Assembly: GCA_032622095.1 (NCBI GenBank) | Contig: CP136066.1 | Coordinates: 4,423,784 to 4,487,783, forward strand | DNA from: Siphonodentalium dalli | Taxonomy: Eukaryota > Mollusca > Scaphopoda > Gadilida > Siphonodentaliidae | Direction of reading: 5' to 3' | Length of the DNA: 64,000 nucleotides | Shown: positions 56,004-64,000 of the stretch, in pieces | How the letters are laid out: the number at the start of each line of letters is the position of its first letter | How positions within the stretch are numbered: position 1 is the first letter of the stretch | The notes under the pieces: generated by a model | Told to the model about the DNA's origin: nothing | What the model saw: the letters and a program-made list of their open reading frames with translations, nothing else | Databases searched by the model: none | Translations under genes and position numbers: made by a program

Positions 56004-56231
56004 AGCGAAAGCCATTTCCCTCATAGTAAAGTCAAGGCGGCGCCAATGTGATGTTCAAATTAGTTATTTCCATTGAATACTAGATCTTTTGCACACGTGC
56101 TGTGAGAAACAGGTGTCCGTTGTGAGAATAAAATTCTCCTGCATTCATAAATGAGAGAATCGAAATTACAAATTTCGTCAGGTTTGACTATTAAAAGCAG
56201 GCGAAATTTGCGCGCGCACCATTTCAGCCGA

Positions 56232-56323
56232 CCCTCGATAGCTCAGTTGGTAGAGCGGAGGACTGTAGATGCTACGACTTGTCAGCTATCCTTAGGTCAC
56301 TGGTTCGAATCCGGTTCGAGGGA
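56232..56323 (+). tRNA. tRNA-Tyr-GTA: tRNA-Tyr(GUA) (array B)
   Basis: Consensus copy. Confidence 0.93.
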
Positions 56324-56609
56324 GTGGAGAAAATTTTTATACATATTTTTTTTATCTTTTGTTTGTTTTTATATTTCCAATAGACCACAATATGTCCGTT
56401 CTCCGCTTATATAATGAAGTGTGCGCTTGATGTTGAACCTGAACAAATTTCCAATAATCGAATATGGTCTTGACTGTCATTTGATACCCAACATGCGCTA
56501 ACTTCGAAAATGGCGCCCATTAACACTAAATATGCGCATGTAAAACCCGTAGCCGATGGTGACACCAAACTTGACCATTTGGAAACATAAAAATGTTATA
56601 AAAATTAAT

Positions 56610-56682
56610 CGACCCCGACGAGACTCGAACTCGCAATCTTCTGATTCGAAGTCAGACGCCTTATCCATTAGGCCACGAGGCC
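56610..56682 (-). tRNA. tRNA-Arg-TCG: tRNA-Arg(UCG) (array B)
   Basis: Consensus copy. Confidence 0.93.
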
Positions 56683-56910
56683 AGCGAAAGCCATTTCCCT
56701 CATAGTAAAGTCAAGGCGGCGCCAATGTGATGTTCAAACTAGTTATTTCCATTGAATACTAGATCTTTCGCACACATGCTGTGAGAAACAGGTGTCCGTT
56801 GTGAGAATAAAATTCTCCTGCATTCATAAATGAGAGAATCGAAATTACAAATTTCGTCAGGTTTGACTATTAAAAGCAGGCGAAATTTGCGCGCGCACCA
56901 TTTCACCCGA

Positions 56911-57002
56911 CCCTCGATAGCTCAGTTGGTAGAGCGGAGGACTGTAGATGCTACGACTTGTCAGCTATCCTTAGGTCACTGGTTCGAATCCGGTTCGAGG
57001 GA
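56911..57002 (+). tRNA. tRNA-Tyr-GTA: tRNA-Tyr(GUA) (array B)
   Basis: Consensus copy; one base differs just upstream (CACCCGA for CAGCCGA). Confidence 0.93.
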
Positions 57003-57288
57003 GTGGAGAAAATTTTTATACATATTTTTTTTATCTTTTGTTTGTTTTTATATTTCCAATAGACCACAATATGTCCGTTCTCCGCTTATATAATGAAGTG
57101 TGCGCTTGATGTTGAACCTGAACAAATTTCCAATAATCGAATATGGTCTTGACTGTCATTTGATACCCAACATGCGCTAACTTCGAAAATGGCGCCCATT
57201 AACACTAAATATGCGCATGTAAAACCCGTAGCCGATGGTGACACCAAACTTGACCATTTGGAAACATAAAAATGTTATAAAAATTAAT

Positions 57289-57361
57289 CGACCCCGACGA
57301 GACTCGAACTCGCAATCTTCTGATTCGAAGTCAGACGCCTTATCCATTAGGCCACGAGGCC
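57289..57361 (-). tRNA. tRNA-Arg-TCG: tRNA-Arg(UCG) (array B)
   Basis: Consensus copy. Confidence 0.93.
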
Positions 57362-57589
57362 AGCGAAAGCCATTTCCCTCATAGTAAAGTCAAGGCGGCG
57401 CCAATGTGATGTTCAAATTAGTTATTTCCATTGAATACTATATCTTTCGCACACGTGCTGTGAGAAACAGGTGTCCGTTGTGAGAATAAAATTCTCCTGC
57501 ATTCATAAATGAGAGAATCGAAATTACAAATTTCGTCAGGTTTGACTATTAAAAGCAGGCGAAATTTGCGCGCGCACCATTTCAGCCGA

Positions 57590-57681
57590 CCCTCGATAGC
57601 TCAGTTGGTAGAGCGGAGGACTGTAGATGCTACGACTTGTCAGCTATCCTTAGGTCACTGGTTCGAATCCGGTTCGAGGGA
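57590..57681 (+). tRNA. tRNA-Tyr-GTA: tRNA-Tyr(GUA) (array B)
   Basis: Consensus copy. Confidence 0.93.
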
Positions 57682-57967
57682 GTGGAGAAAATTTTTATAC
57701 ATATTTTTTTTATCTTTTGTTTGTTTTTATATTTCCAATATACCACAATATGTCCGTTCTCCGCTTATATAATGAAGTGTGCGCTTGATGTTAAACCTGA
57801 ACAAATTTCCAATAATCGAATATGGTCTTGACTGTCATTTGATACCCAACATGCGCTAACTTCGAAAATGGCGCCCATTAACACTAAATATGCGCATGTA
57901 AAACCCGTAGCCGATGGTGACACCAAACTTGACCATTTGGAAACATAAAAATGTTATAAAAATTAAT

Positions 57968-58040
57968 CGACCCCGACGAGACTCGAACTCGCAATCTTCT
58001 GATTCGAAGTCAGACGCCTTATCCATTAGGCCACGAGGCC
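57968..58040 (-). tRNA. tRNA-Arg-TCG: tRNA-Arg(UCG) (array B)
   Basis: Consensus copy. Confidence 0.93.
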
Positions 58041-58268
58041 AGCGAAAGCCATTTCCCTCATAGTAAAGTCAAGGCGGCGTCAATGTGATGTTCAAATTAG
58101 TTATTTCCATTGAATACTAGATCTTTCGCACACGTGCTGTGAGAAACAGGTGTCCGTTGTGAGAATAAAATTCTCCTGCATTCATAAATGAGAGAATCGA
58201 AATTACAAATTTCGTCAGGTTTGACTATTAAAAGCAGGCGAAATTTGCGCGCGCACCATTTCAGCCGA

Positions 58269-58360
58269 CCCTCGATAGCTCAGTTGGTAGAGCGGAGGAC
58301 TGTAGATGCTACGACTTGTCAGCTATCCTTAGGTCACTGGTTCGAATCCGGTTCGAGGGA
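58269..58360 (+). tRNA. tRNA-Tyr-GTA: tRNA-Tyr(GUA) (array B)
   Basis: Consensus copy. Confidence 0.93.
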
Positions 58361-58646
58361 GTGGAGAAAATTTTTATACATATTTTTTTTATCTTTTGTT
58401 TGTTTTTATATTTCCAATAGACCACAATATGTCCGTTCTCCGCTTATATAATGAAGTGTGCGCTTGATGTTGAACCTGAACAAATTTCCAATAATCGAAT
58501 ATGGTCTTGACTGTCATTTGATACCCAACATGCGCTAACTTCGAAAATGGCGTCCATTAACACTAAATATGCGCATGTAAAACCCGTAGCCGATGGTGAC
58601 ACCAAACTTGACCATTTGGAAACATAAAAATGTTATAAAAATTAAT

Positions 58647-58719
58647 CGACCCCGACGAGACTCGAACTCGCAATGTTCTGATTCGAAGTCAGACGCCTTA
58701 TCCATTAGGCCACGAGGCC
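58647..58719 (-). tRNA. tRNA-Arg-TCG: tRNA-Arg(UCG), C45 variant (array B)
   Basis: Variable-loop C45 allele. Confidence 0.9.
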
Positions 58720-58947
58720 AGCGAAAGCCATTTCCCTCATAGTAAAGTCAAGGCGGCGCCAATGTGATGTTCAAATTAGTTATTTCCATTGAATACTAGA
58801 TCTTTCGCACACGTGCTGTGAGAAACAGGTGTCCGTTGTGAGAATAAAATTCTCCTGCATTCATAAATGAGAGAATCGAAATTACAAATTTCGTCAGGTT
58901 TGACTATTAAAAGCAGGCGAAATTTGCGCGCGCACCATTTCAGCCGA

Positions 58948-59039
58948 CCCTCGATATCTCAGTTGGTAGAGCGGAGGACTGTAGATGCTACGACTTGTCA
59001 GCTATCCTTAGGTCACTGGTTCGAATCCGGTTCGAGGGA
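58948..59039 (+). tRNA. tRNA-Tyr(GUA), A-box mutant, probable pseudogene
   Basis: G10 to T allele with the 13-bp spacer deletion downstream, as at 54887 exactly 4,061 bp earlier. Confidence 0.75.
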
Positions 59040-59312
59040 CTGGAGAAAATTTTTATACATATTTTTTTTATCTTTTGTTTGTTTTTATATTTCCAATAGA
59101 CCACAATATGTCCGTTCTCCGCTTATATAATGAAGTGTGCGCTTGATGTTGAACCTGAACAAATTTCCAATAATCGAATATGGTCTTGACTGTCATTTGA
59201 TACCCAACATGCGCTAACTTCGAAAATGGCGCCCATTAACACTAAATATGCGCATGTAAAACCCGTAGCCGATGGTGACACCAAACTTAATAAAAATGTT
59301 ATAAAAATTAAT

Positions 59313-59385
59313 CGACCCCGACGAGACTCGAACTCGCAATCTTCTGATTCGAAGTCAGACGCCTTATCCATTAGGCCACGAGGCC
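59313..59385 (-). tRNA. tRNA-Arg-TCG: tRNA-Arg(UCG) (array B)
   Basis: Consensus copy in the 666-bp unit. Confidence 0.93.
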
Positions 59386-59613
59386 AGCGAAAGCCATTTC
59401 CCTCATAGTAAAGTCAAGGCGGCGCCAATGTGATGTTCAAATTAGTTATTTCCATTGAATACTAGATCTTTCGCACACGTGCTGTGAGAAACAGGTGTCC
59501 GTTGTGAGAATAAAATTCTCCTGCATTCATAAATGAGAGAATCGAAATTACAAATTTCGTCAGGTTTGACTATTAAAAGCAGGCGAAATTTGCGCGCGCA
59601 CCATTTCAGCCGA

Positions 59614-59705
59614 CCCTCGATAGCTCAGTTGGTAGAGCGGAGGACTGTAGATGCTACGACTTGTCAGCTATCCTTAGGTCACTGGTTCGAATCCGGTTCG
59701 AGGGA
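59614..59705 (+). tRNA. tRNA-Tyr-GTA: tRNA-Tyr(GUA) (array B)
   Basis: Consensus copy. Confidence 0.93.
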
Positions 59706-59991
59706 GTGGAGAAAATTTTTATACATATTTTTTTTATCTTTTGTTTGTTTTTATATTTCCAATAGACCACAATATGTCCGTTCTCCGCTTATATAATGAA
59801 GTGTGCGCCTGATGTTGAACCTGAACAAATTTCCAATAATCGAATATGGTCTTGACTGTCATTTGATACCCAACATGCGCTAACTTCGAAAATGGCGCCC
59901 ATTAACACTAAATATGCGCATGTAAAACCCGTAGCCGATGGTGACACCAAACTTGACCATTTGGAAACATAAAAATGTTATAAAAATTAAT

Positions 59992-60064
59992 CGACCCCGA
60001 CGAGACTCGAACTCGCAATCTTCTGATTCGAAGTCAGACGCCTTATCCATTAGGCCACGAGGCC
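59992..60064 (-). tRNA. tRNA-Arg-TCG: tRNA-Arg(UCG) (array B)
   Basis: Consensus copy. Confidence 0.93.
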
Positions 60065-60292
60065 AGCGAAAGCCATTTCCCTCATAGTAAAGTCAAGGCG
60101 GCGCCAATGTGATGTTCAAATTAGTTATTTCCATTGAATACTAGATCTTTCGCACACGTGCTGTGAGAAACAGGTGTCCGTTGTGAGAATAAAATTCTCC
60201 TGCATTCATAAATGAGAGAATCGAAATTACAAATTTCGTCAGGTTTGACTATTAAAAGCAGGCGAAATTTGCGCGCGCACCATTTCAGCCGA

Positions 60293-60384
60293 CCCTCGAT
60301 AGCTCAGTTGGTAGAGCGGAGGACTGTAGATGCTACGACTTGTCAGCTATCCTTAGGTCACTGGTTCGAATCCGGTTCGAGGGA
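60293..60384 (+). tRNA. tRNA-Tyr-GTA: tRNA-Tyr(GUA) (array B)
   Basis: Consensus copy. Confidence 0.93.
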
Positions 60385-60670
60385 GTGGAGAAAATTTTTA
60401 TACATATTTTTTTTATCTTTTGTTTGTTTTTATATTTCCAATAGACCACAATATGTCCGTTCTCCGCTTATATAATGAAGTGTGCGCTTGATGTTGAACC
60501 TGAACAAATTTCCAATAATCGAATATGGTCTTGACTGTCATTTGATACCCAACATGCGCTAACTTCGAAAATGGCGCCCATTAGCACTAAATATGCGCAT
60601 GTAAAACCCGTAGCCGATGGTGACACCAAACTTGACCATTTGGAAACATAAAAATGTTATAAAAATTAAT

Positions 60671-60743
60671 CGACCCCGACGAGACTCGAACTCGCAATCT
60701 TCTGATTCGAAGTCAGACGCCTTATCCATTATGACACGAGGCC
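60671..60743 (-). tRNA. tRNA-Arg(UCG), A-box mutant, probable pseudogene
   Basis: G10U/C12A allele. Confidence 0.75.
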
Positions 60744-60970
60744 AGCGAAAGCCATTTCCCTCATAGTAAAGTCAAGGCGGCGCCAATGTGATGTTCAAAT
60801 TAGTTATTTCCATTGAATACTAGATCTTTTGCACACGTGCTGTGAGAAACAGGTGTCCGTTGTGAGAATAAAATTCTCCTGCATTCATAAATGAGAGAAT
60901 CGAAATTACAAATTTCGTCAGGTTTGACTATTAAAAGCAGGCGAAATTTGCGCGCGCACCATTCAGCCGA

Positions 60971-61062
60971 CCCTCGATAGCTCAGTTGGTAGAGCGGAGG
61001 ACTGTAGATGCTACGACTTGTCAGCTATCCTTAGGTCACTGGTTCGAATCCGGTTCGAGGGA
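60971..61062 (+). tRNA. tRNA-Tyr-GTA: tRNA-Tyr(GUA) (array B)
   Basis: Consensus copy; one T is missing 8 bp upstream, making this unit 678 bp. Confidence 0.93.
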
Positions 61063-61348
61063 GTGGAGAAAATTTTTATACATATTTTTTTTATCTTTTG
61101 TTTGTTTTTATATTTCCAATAGACCACAATATGTCCGTTCTCCGCTTATATAATGAAGTGTGCGCTTGATGTTGAACCTGAACAAATTTCCAATAATCGA
61201 ATATGGTCTTGACTGTCATTTGATACCCAACATGCGCTAACTTCGAAAATGGCGCCCATTAGCACTAAATATGCGCATGTAAAACCCGTAGCCGATGGTG
61301 ACACCAAACTTGACCATTTGGAAACATAAAAATGTTATAAAAATTAAT

Positions 61349-61421
61349 CGACCCCGACGAGACTCGAACTCGCAATCTTCTGATTCGAAGTCAGACGCCT
61401 TATCCATTATGACACGAGGCC
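61349..61421 (-). tRNA. tRNA-Arg(UCG), A-box mutant, probable pseudogene
   Basis: G10U/C12A allele, in the unit adjacent to the 60671 copy. Confidence 0.75.
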
Positions 61422-61649
61422 AGCGAAAGCCATTTCCCTCATAGTAAAGTCAAGGCGGCGCCAATGTGATGTTCAAATTAGTTATTTCCATTGAATACTA
61501 GATCTTTTGCACACGTGCTGTGAGAAACAGGTGTCCGTTGTGAGAATAAAATTCTCCTGCATTCATAAATGAGAGAATCGAAATTACAAATTTCGTCAGG
61601 TTTGACTATTAAAAGCAGGCGAAATTTGCGCGCGCACCATTTCAGCCGA

Positions 61650-61741
61650 CCCTCGATAGCTCAGTTGGTAGAGCGGAGGACTGTAGATGCTACGACTTGT
61701 CAGCTATCCTTAGGTCACTGGTTCGAATCCGGTTCGAGGGA
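61650..61741 (+). tRNA. tRNA-Tyr-GTA: tRNA-Tyr(GUA) (array B)
   Basis: Consensus copy. Confidence 0.93.
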
Positions 61742-62027
61742 GTGGAGAAAATTTTTATACATATTTTTTTTATCTTTTGTTTGTTTTTATATTTCCAATA
61801 GACCACAATATGTCCGTTCTCCGCTTATATAATGAAGTGTGCGCTTGATGTTGAACCTGAACAAATTTCCAATAATCGAATATGGTCTTGACTGTCATTT
61901 GATACCCAACATGCGCTAACTTCGAAAATGGCGCCCATTAACACTAAATATGCGCATGTAAAACCCGTAGCCGATGGTGACACCAAACTTGACAATTTGG
62001 AAACATAAAAATGTTATAAAAATTAAT

Positions 62028-62100
62028 CGACCCCGACGAGACTCGAACTCGCAATCTTCTGATTCGAAGTCATTCGCCTTATCCATTAGGCCACGAGGCC
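62028..62100 (-). tRNA. tRNA-Arg(UCG), anticodon-stem mutant
   Basis: U27 and C28 are both A, opening two of five anticodon-stem pairs; probably a poor substrate. Confidence 0.75.
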
Positions 62101-62328
62101 AGCGAAAGCCATTTCCCTCATAGTAAAGTCAAGGCGGCGCCAATGTGATGTTCAAATTAGTTATTTCCATTGAATACTAGATCTTTCGCACACGTGCTGT
62201 GAGAAACAGGTGTCCGTTGTGAGAATAAAATTCTCCTGCATTCATAAATGAGAGAATCGAAATTACAAATTTCGTCAGGTTTGACTATTAAAAGCAGGCG
62301 AAATTTGCGCGCGCACCATTTCAGCCGA

Positions 62329-62420
62329 CCCTCGATAGCTCAGTTGGTAGAGCGGAGGACTGTAGATGCTACGACTTGTCAGCTATCCTTAGGTCACTGG
62401 TTCGAATCCGGTTCGAGGGA
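62329..62420 (+). tRNA. tRNA-Tyr-GTA: tRNA-Tyr(GUA) (array B)
   Basis: Consensus copy. Confidence 0.93.
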
Positions 62421-62706
62421 GTGGAGAAAATTTTTATACATATTTTTTTTATCTTTTGTTTGTTTTTATATTTCCAATAGACCACAATATGTCCGTGCTC
62501 CGCTTATATAATGAAGTGTGCGCTTGATGTTGAACCTGAACAAATTTCCAATAATCGAATATGGTCTTGACTGTCATTTGATACCCAACATGCGCTAACT
62601 TCGAAAATGGCGCCCATTAACACTAAATATGCGCATGTAAAACCCGTAGCCGATGGTGACACCAAACTTGACCATTTGGAAACATAAAAATGTTATAAAA
62701 ATTAAT

Positions 62707-62779
62707 CGACCCCGACGAGACTCGAACTCGCAATGTTCTGATTCGAAGTCAGACGCCTTATCCATTAGGCCACGAGGCC
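62707..62779 (-). tRNA. tRNA-Arg-TCG: tRNA-Arg(UCG), C45 variant (array B)
   Basis: Variable-loop C45 allele. Confidence 0.9.
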
Positions 62780-63007
62780 AGCGAAAGCCATTTCCCTCAT
62801 AGTAAAGTCAAGGCGGCGCCAATGTGATGTTCAAATTAGTTATTTCCATTGAATACTAGATCTTTCGCACACGTGCTGTGAGAAACAGGTGTCCGTTGTG
62901 AGAATAAAATTCTCCTGCATTCATAAATGAGAGAATCGAAATTACAAATTTCGTCAGGTTTGACTATTAAAAGCAGGCGAAATTTGCGCGCGCACCATTT
63001 CAGCCGA

Positions 63008-63099
63008 CCCTCGATAGCTCAGTTGGTAGAGCGGAGGACTGTAGATGCTACGACTTGTCAGCTATCCTTAGGTCACTGGTTCGAATCCGGTTCGAGGGA
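63008..63099 (+). tRNA. tRNA-Tyr-GTA: tRNA-Tyr(GUA) (array B)
   Basis: Consensus copy. Confidence 0.93.
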
Positions 63100-63385
63100 G
63101 TGGAGAAAATTTTTATACATATTTTTTTTATCTTTTGTTTGTTTTTATATTTCCAATAGACCACAATATGTCCGTTCTCCGCTTATATAATGAAGTGTGC
63201 GCTTGATGTTGAACCTGAACAAATTTCCAATAATCGAATATGGTCTTGACTGTCATTTGATACCCAACATGCGCTAACTTCGAAAATGGCGCCCATTAGC
63301 ACTAAATATGCGCATGTAAAACCCGTAGCCGATGGTGACACCAAACTTGACCATTTGGAAACATAAAAATGTTATAAAAATTAAT

Positions 63386-63458
63386 CGACCCCGACGAGAC
63401 TCGAACTCGCAATCTTCTGATTCGAAGTCAGACGCCTTATCCATTATGACACGAGGCC
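63386..63458 (-). tRNA. tRNA-Arg(UCG), A-box mutant, probable pseudogene
   Basis: G10U/C12A allele; last complete Arg in the window. Confidence 0.75.
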
Positions 63459-63686
63459 AGCGAAAGCCATTTCCCTCATAGTAAAGTCAAGGCGGCGCCA
63501 ATGTGATGTTCAAATTAGTTATTTCCATTGAATACTAGATCTTTTGCACACGTGCTGTGAGAAACAGGTGTCCGTTGTGAGAATAAAATTCTCCTGCATT
63601 CATAAATGAGAGAATCGAAATTACAAATTTCGTCAGGTTTGACTATTAAAAGCAGGCGAAATTTGCGCGCGCACCATTTCAGCCGA

Positions 63687-63778
63687 CCCTCGATAGCTCA
63701 GTTGGTAGAGCGGAGGACTGTAGATGCTACGACTTGTCAGCTATCCTTAGGTCACTGGTTCGAATCCGGTTCGAGGGA
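63687..63778 (+). tRNA. tRNA-Tyr-GTA: tRNA-Tyr(GUA) (array B)
   Basis: Consensus copy; its Arg partner lies beyond the window end. Confidence 0.93.
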
Positions 63779-64000
63779 GTGGAGAAAATTTTTATACATA
63801 TTTTTTTTATCTTTTGTTTGTTTTTATATTTCCAATAGACCACAATATGTCCGTTCTCCGCTTATATAATGAAGTGTGCGCTTGATGTTGAACCTGAACA
63901 AATTTCCAATAATCGAATATGGTCTTGACTGTCATTTGATACCCAACATGCGCTAACTTCGAAAATGGCGCCCATTAACACTAAATATGCGCATGTAAAA

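Larger units (their letters stand above)
50056..64000. repeat. Tandem tRNA array B, right block
   Basis: Twenty Tyr-bearing units. Only one 426-bp short unit (51191 Arg) occurs, at the left; the rest are almost all 679 bp, two are 666 bp through a 13-bp spacer loss (near 55230 and 59290) and one is 678 bp. Variant combinations repeat with offsets of 4,061 bp (54,000-56,000 against 58,060-60,060) and about 4,740 bp (52,000-53,340 against 56,735-58,080). The array runs off the window. Confidence 0.95.

Noticed and set aside
10147-63869. Recurring 87-codon frame starting MRESKLQISS in array B units
   Set aside because: It reads through the whole tRNA-Tyr gene including its intron; short units lose it by the same deletion that removes Tyr. 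No coding signature.
1887-64000. CRISPR-like or bacterial repeat array
   Set aside because: Repeats are 426-679 bp long with tRNA genes and no short unique spacers; all other content is eukaryotic.
1887-64000. tRNA-derived SINE family in tandem
   Set aside because: The tRNA parts are complete and close to functional consensus, there is no A-rich or LINE-type tail, and copies are strictly tandem without target duplications.

Overview
The window looks like nuclear DNA of an animal, most plausibly a marine invertebrate; the species cannot be named from sequence alone. The evidence is eukaryotic-type tRNA genes with a canonical anticodon-loop intron, a non-LTR retrotransposon 3' end, an LTR retrotransposon, many TTAA- or TA-flanked miniature elements, and no long uninterrupted genes. 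The only sizeable coding region is retroelement-derived. I found no host protein-coding gene I could defend.

Layout. (1) 1-1886: 3' part of a LINE-type retrotransposon (end of ORF2 plus a 3' UTR with a TATG microsatellite). It abuts the middle of a tRNA-Arg gene. (2) 1887-9428: tandem array 'A', 11 units of about 669 bp. Each unit has a plus-strand tRNA-Tyr(GUA) with a 20-nt intron and a minus-strand tRNA-Arg(UCG). (3) 9429-9998: rearranged, partly inverted array material. (4) 9999-21709: array 'B', 679-bp units with a 19-nt Tyr intron, interspersed with 426-bp short units that have lost the Tyr gene. These form a higher-order repeat of about 2,889 bp. (5) 21710-50055: a 28,346-bp block that interrupts one B unit cleanly. 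It starts CAC and ends GTG, has imperfect terminal inverted repeats, a 2-bp TG target duplication and many subterminal ACTCT/GTGTA motifs, as expected of a CACTA (EnSpm)-type DNA transposon. It carries a young LTR retrotransposon (26930-33357) and a collection of miniature inverted-repeat elements. No transposase gene was recognised. (6) 50056-64000: the B array resumes inside the interrupted unit and runs off the window end.

In total I count 44 full-length tRNA-Tyr copies and 52 full-length tRNA-Arg copies, plus three fragments; a minority carry substitutions in promoter or stem positions and are probably dead. Within a unit Tyr and Arg converge (273 bp apart in A, 286 bp in B). Between units Arg and the next Tyr diverge from a shared 228-230 bp spacer. 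Array spacers hold no credible protein genes: the recurring 60-92 codon open frames are passengers of the repeat.
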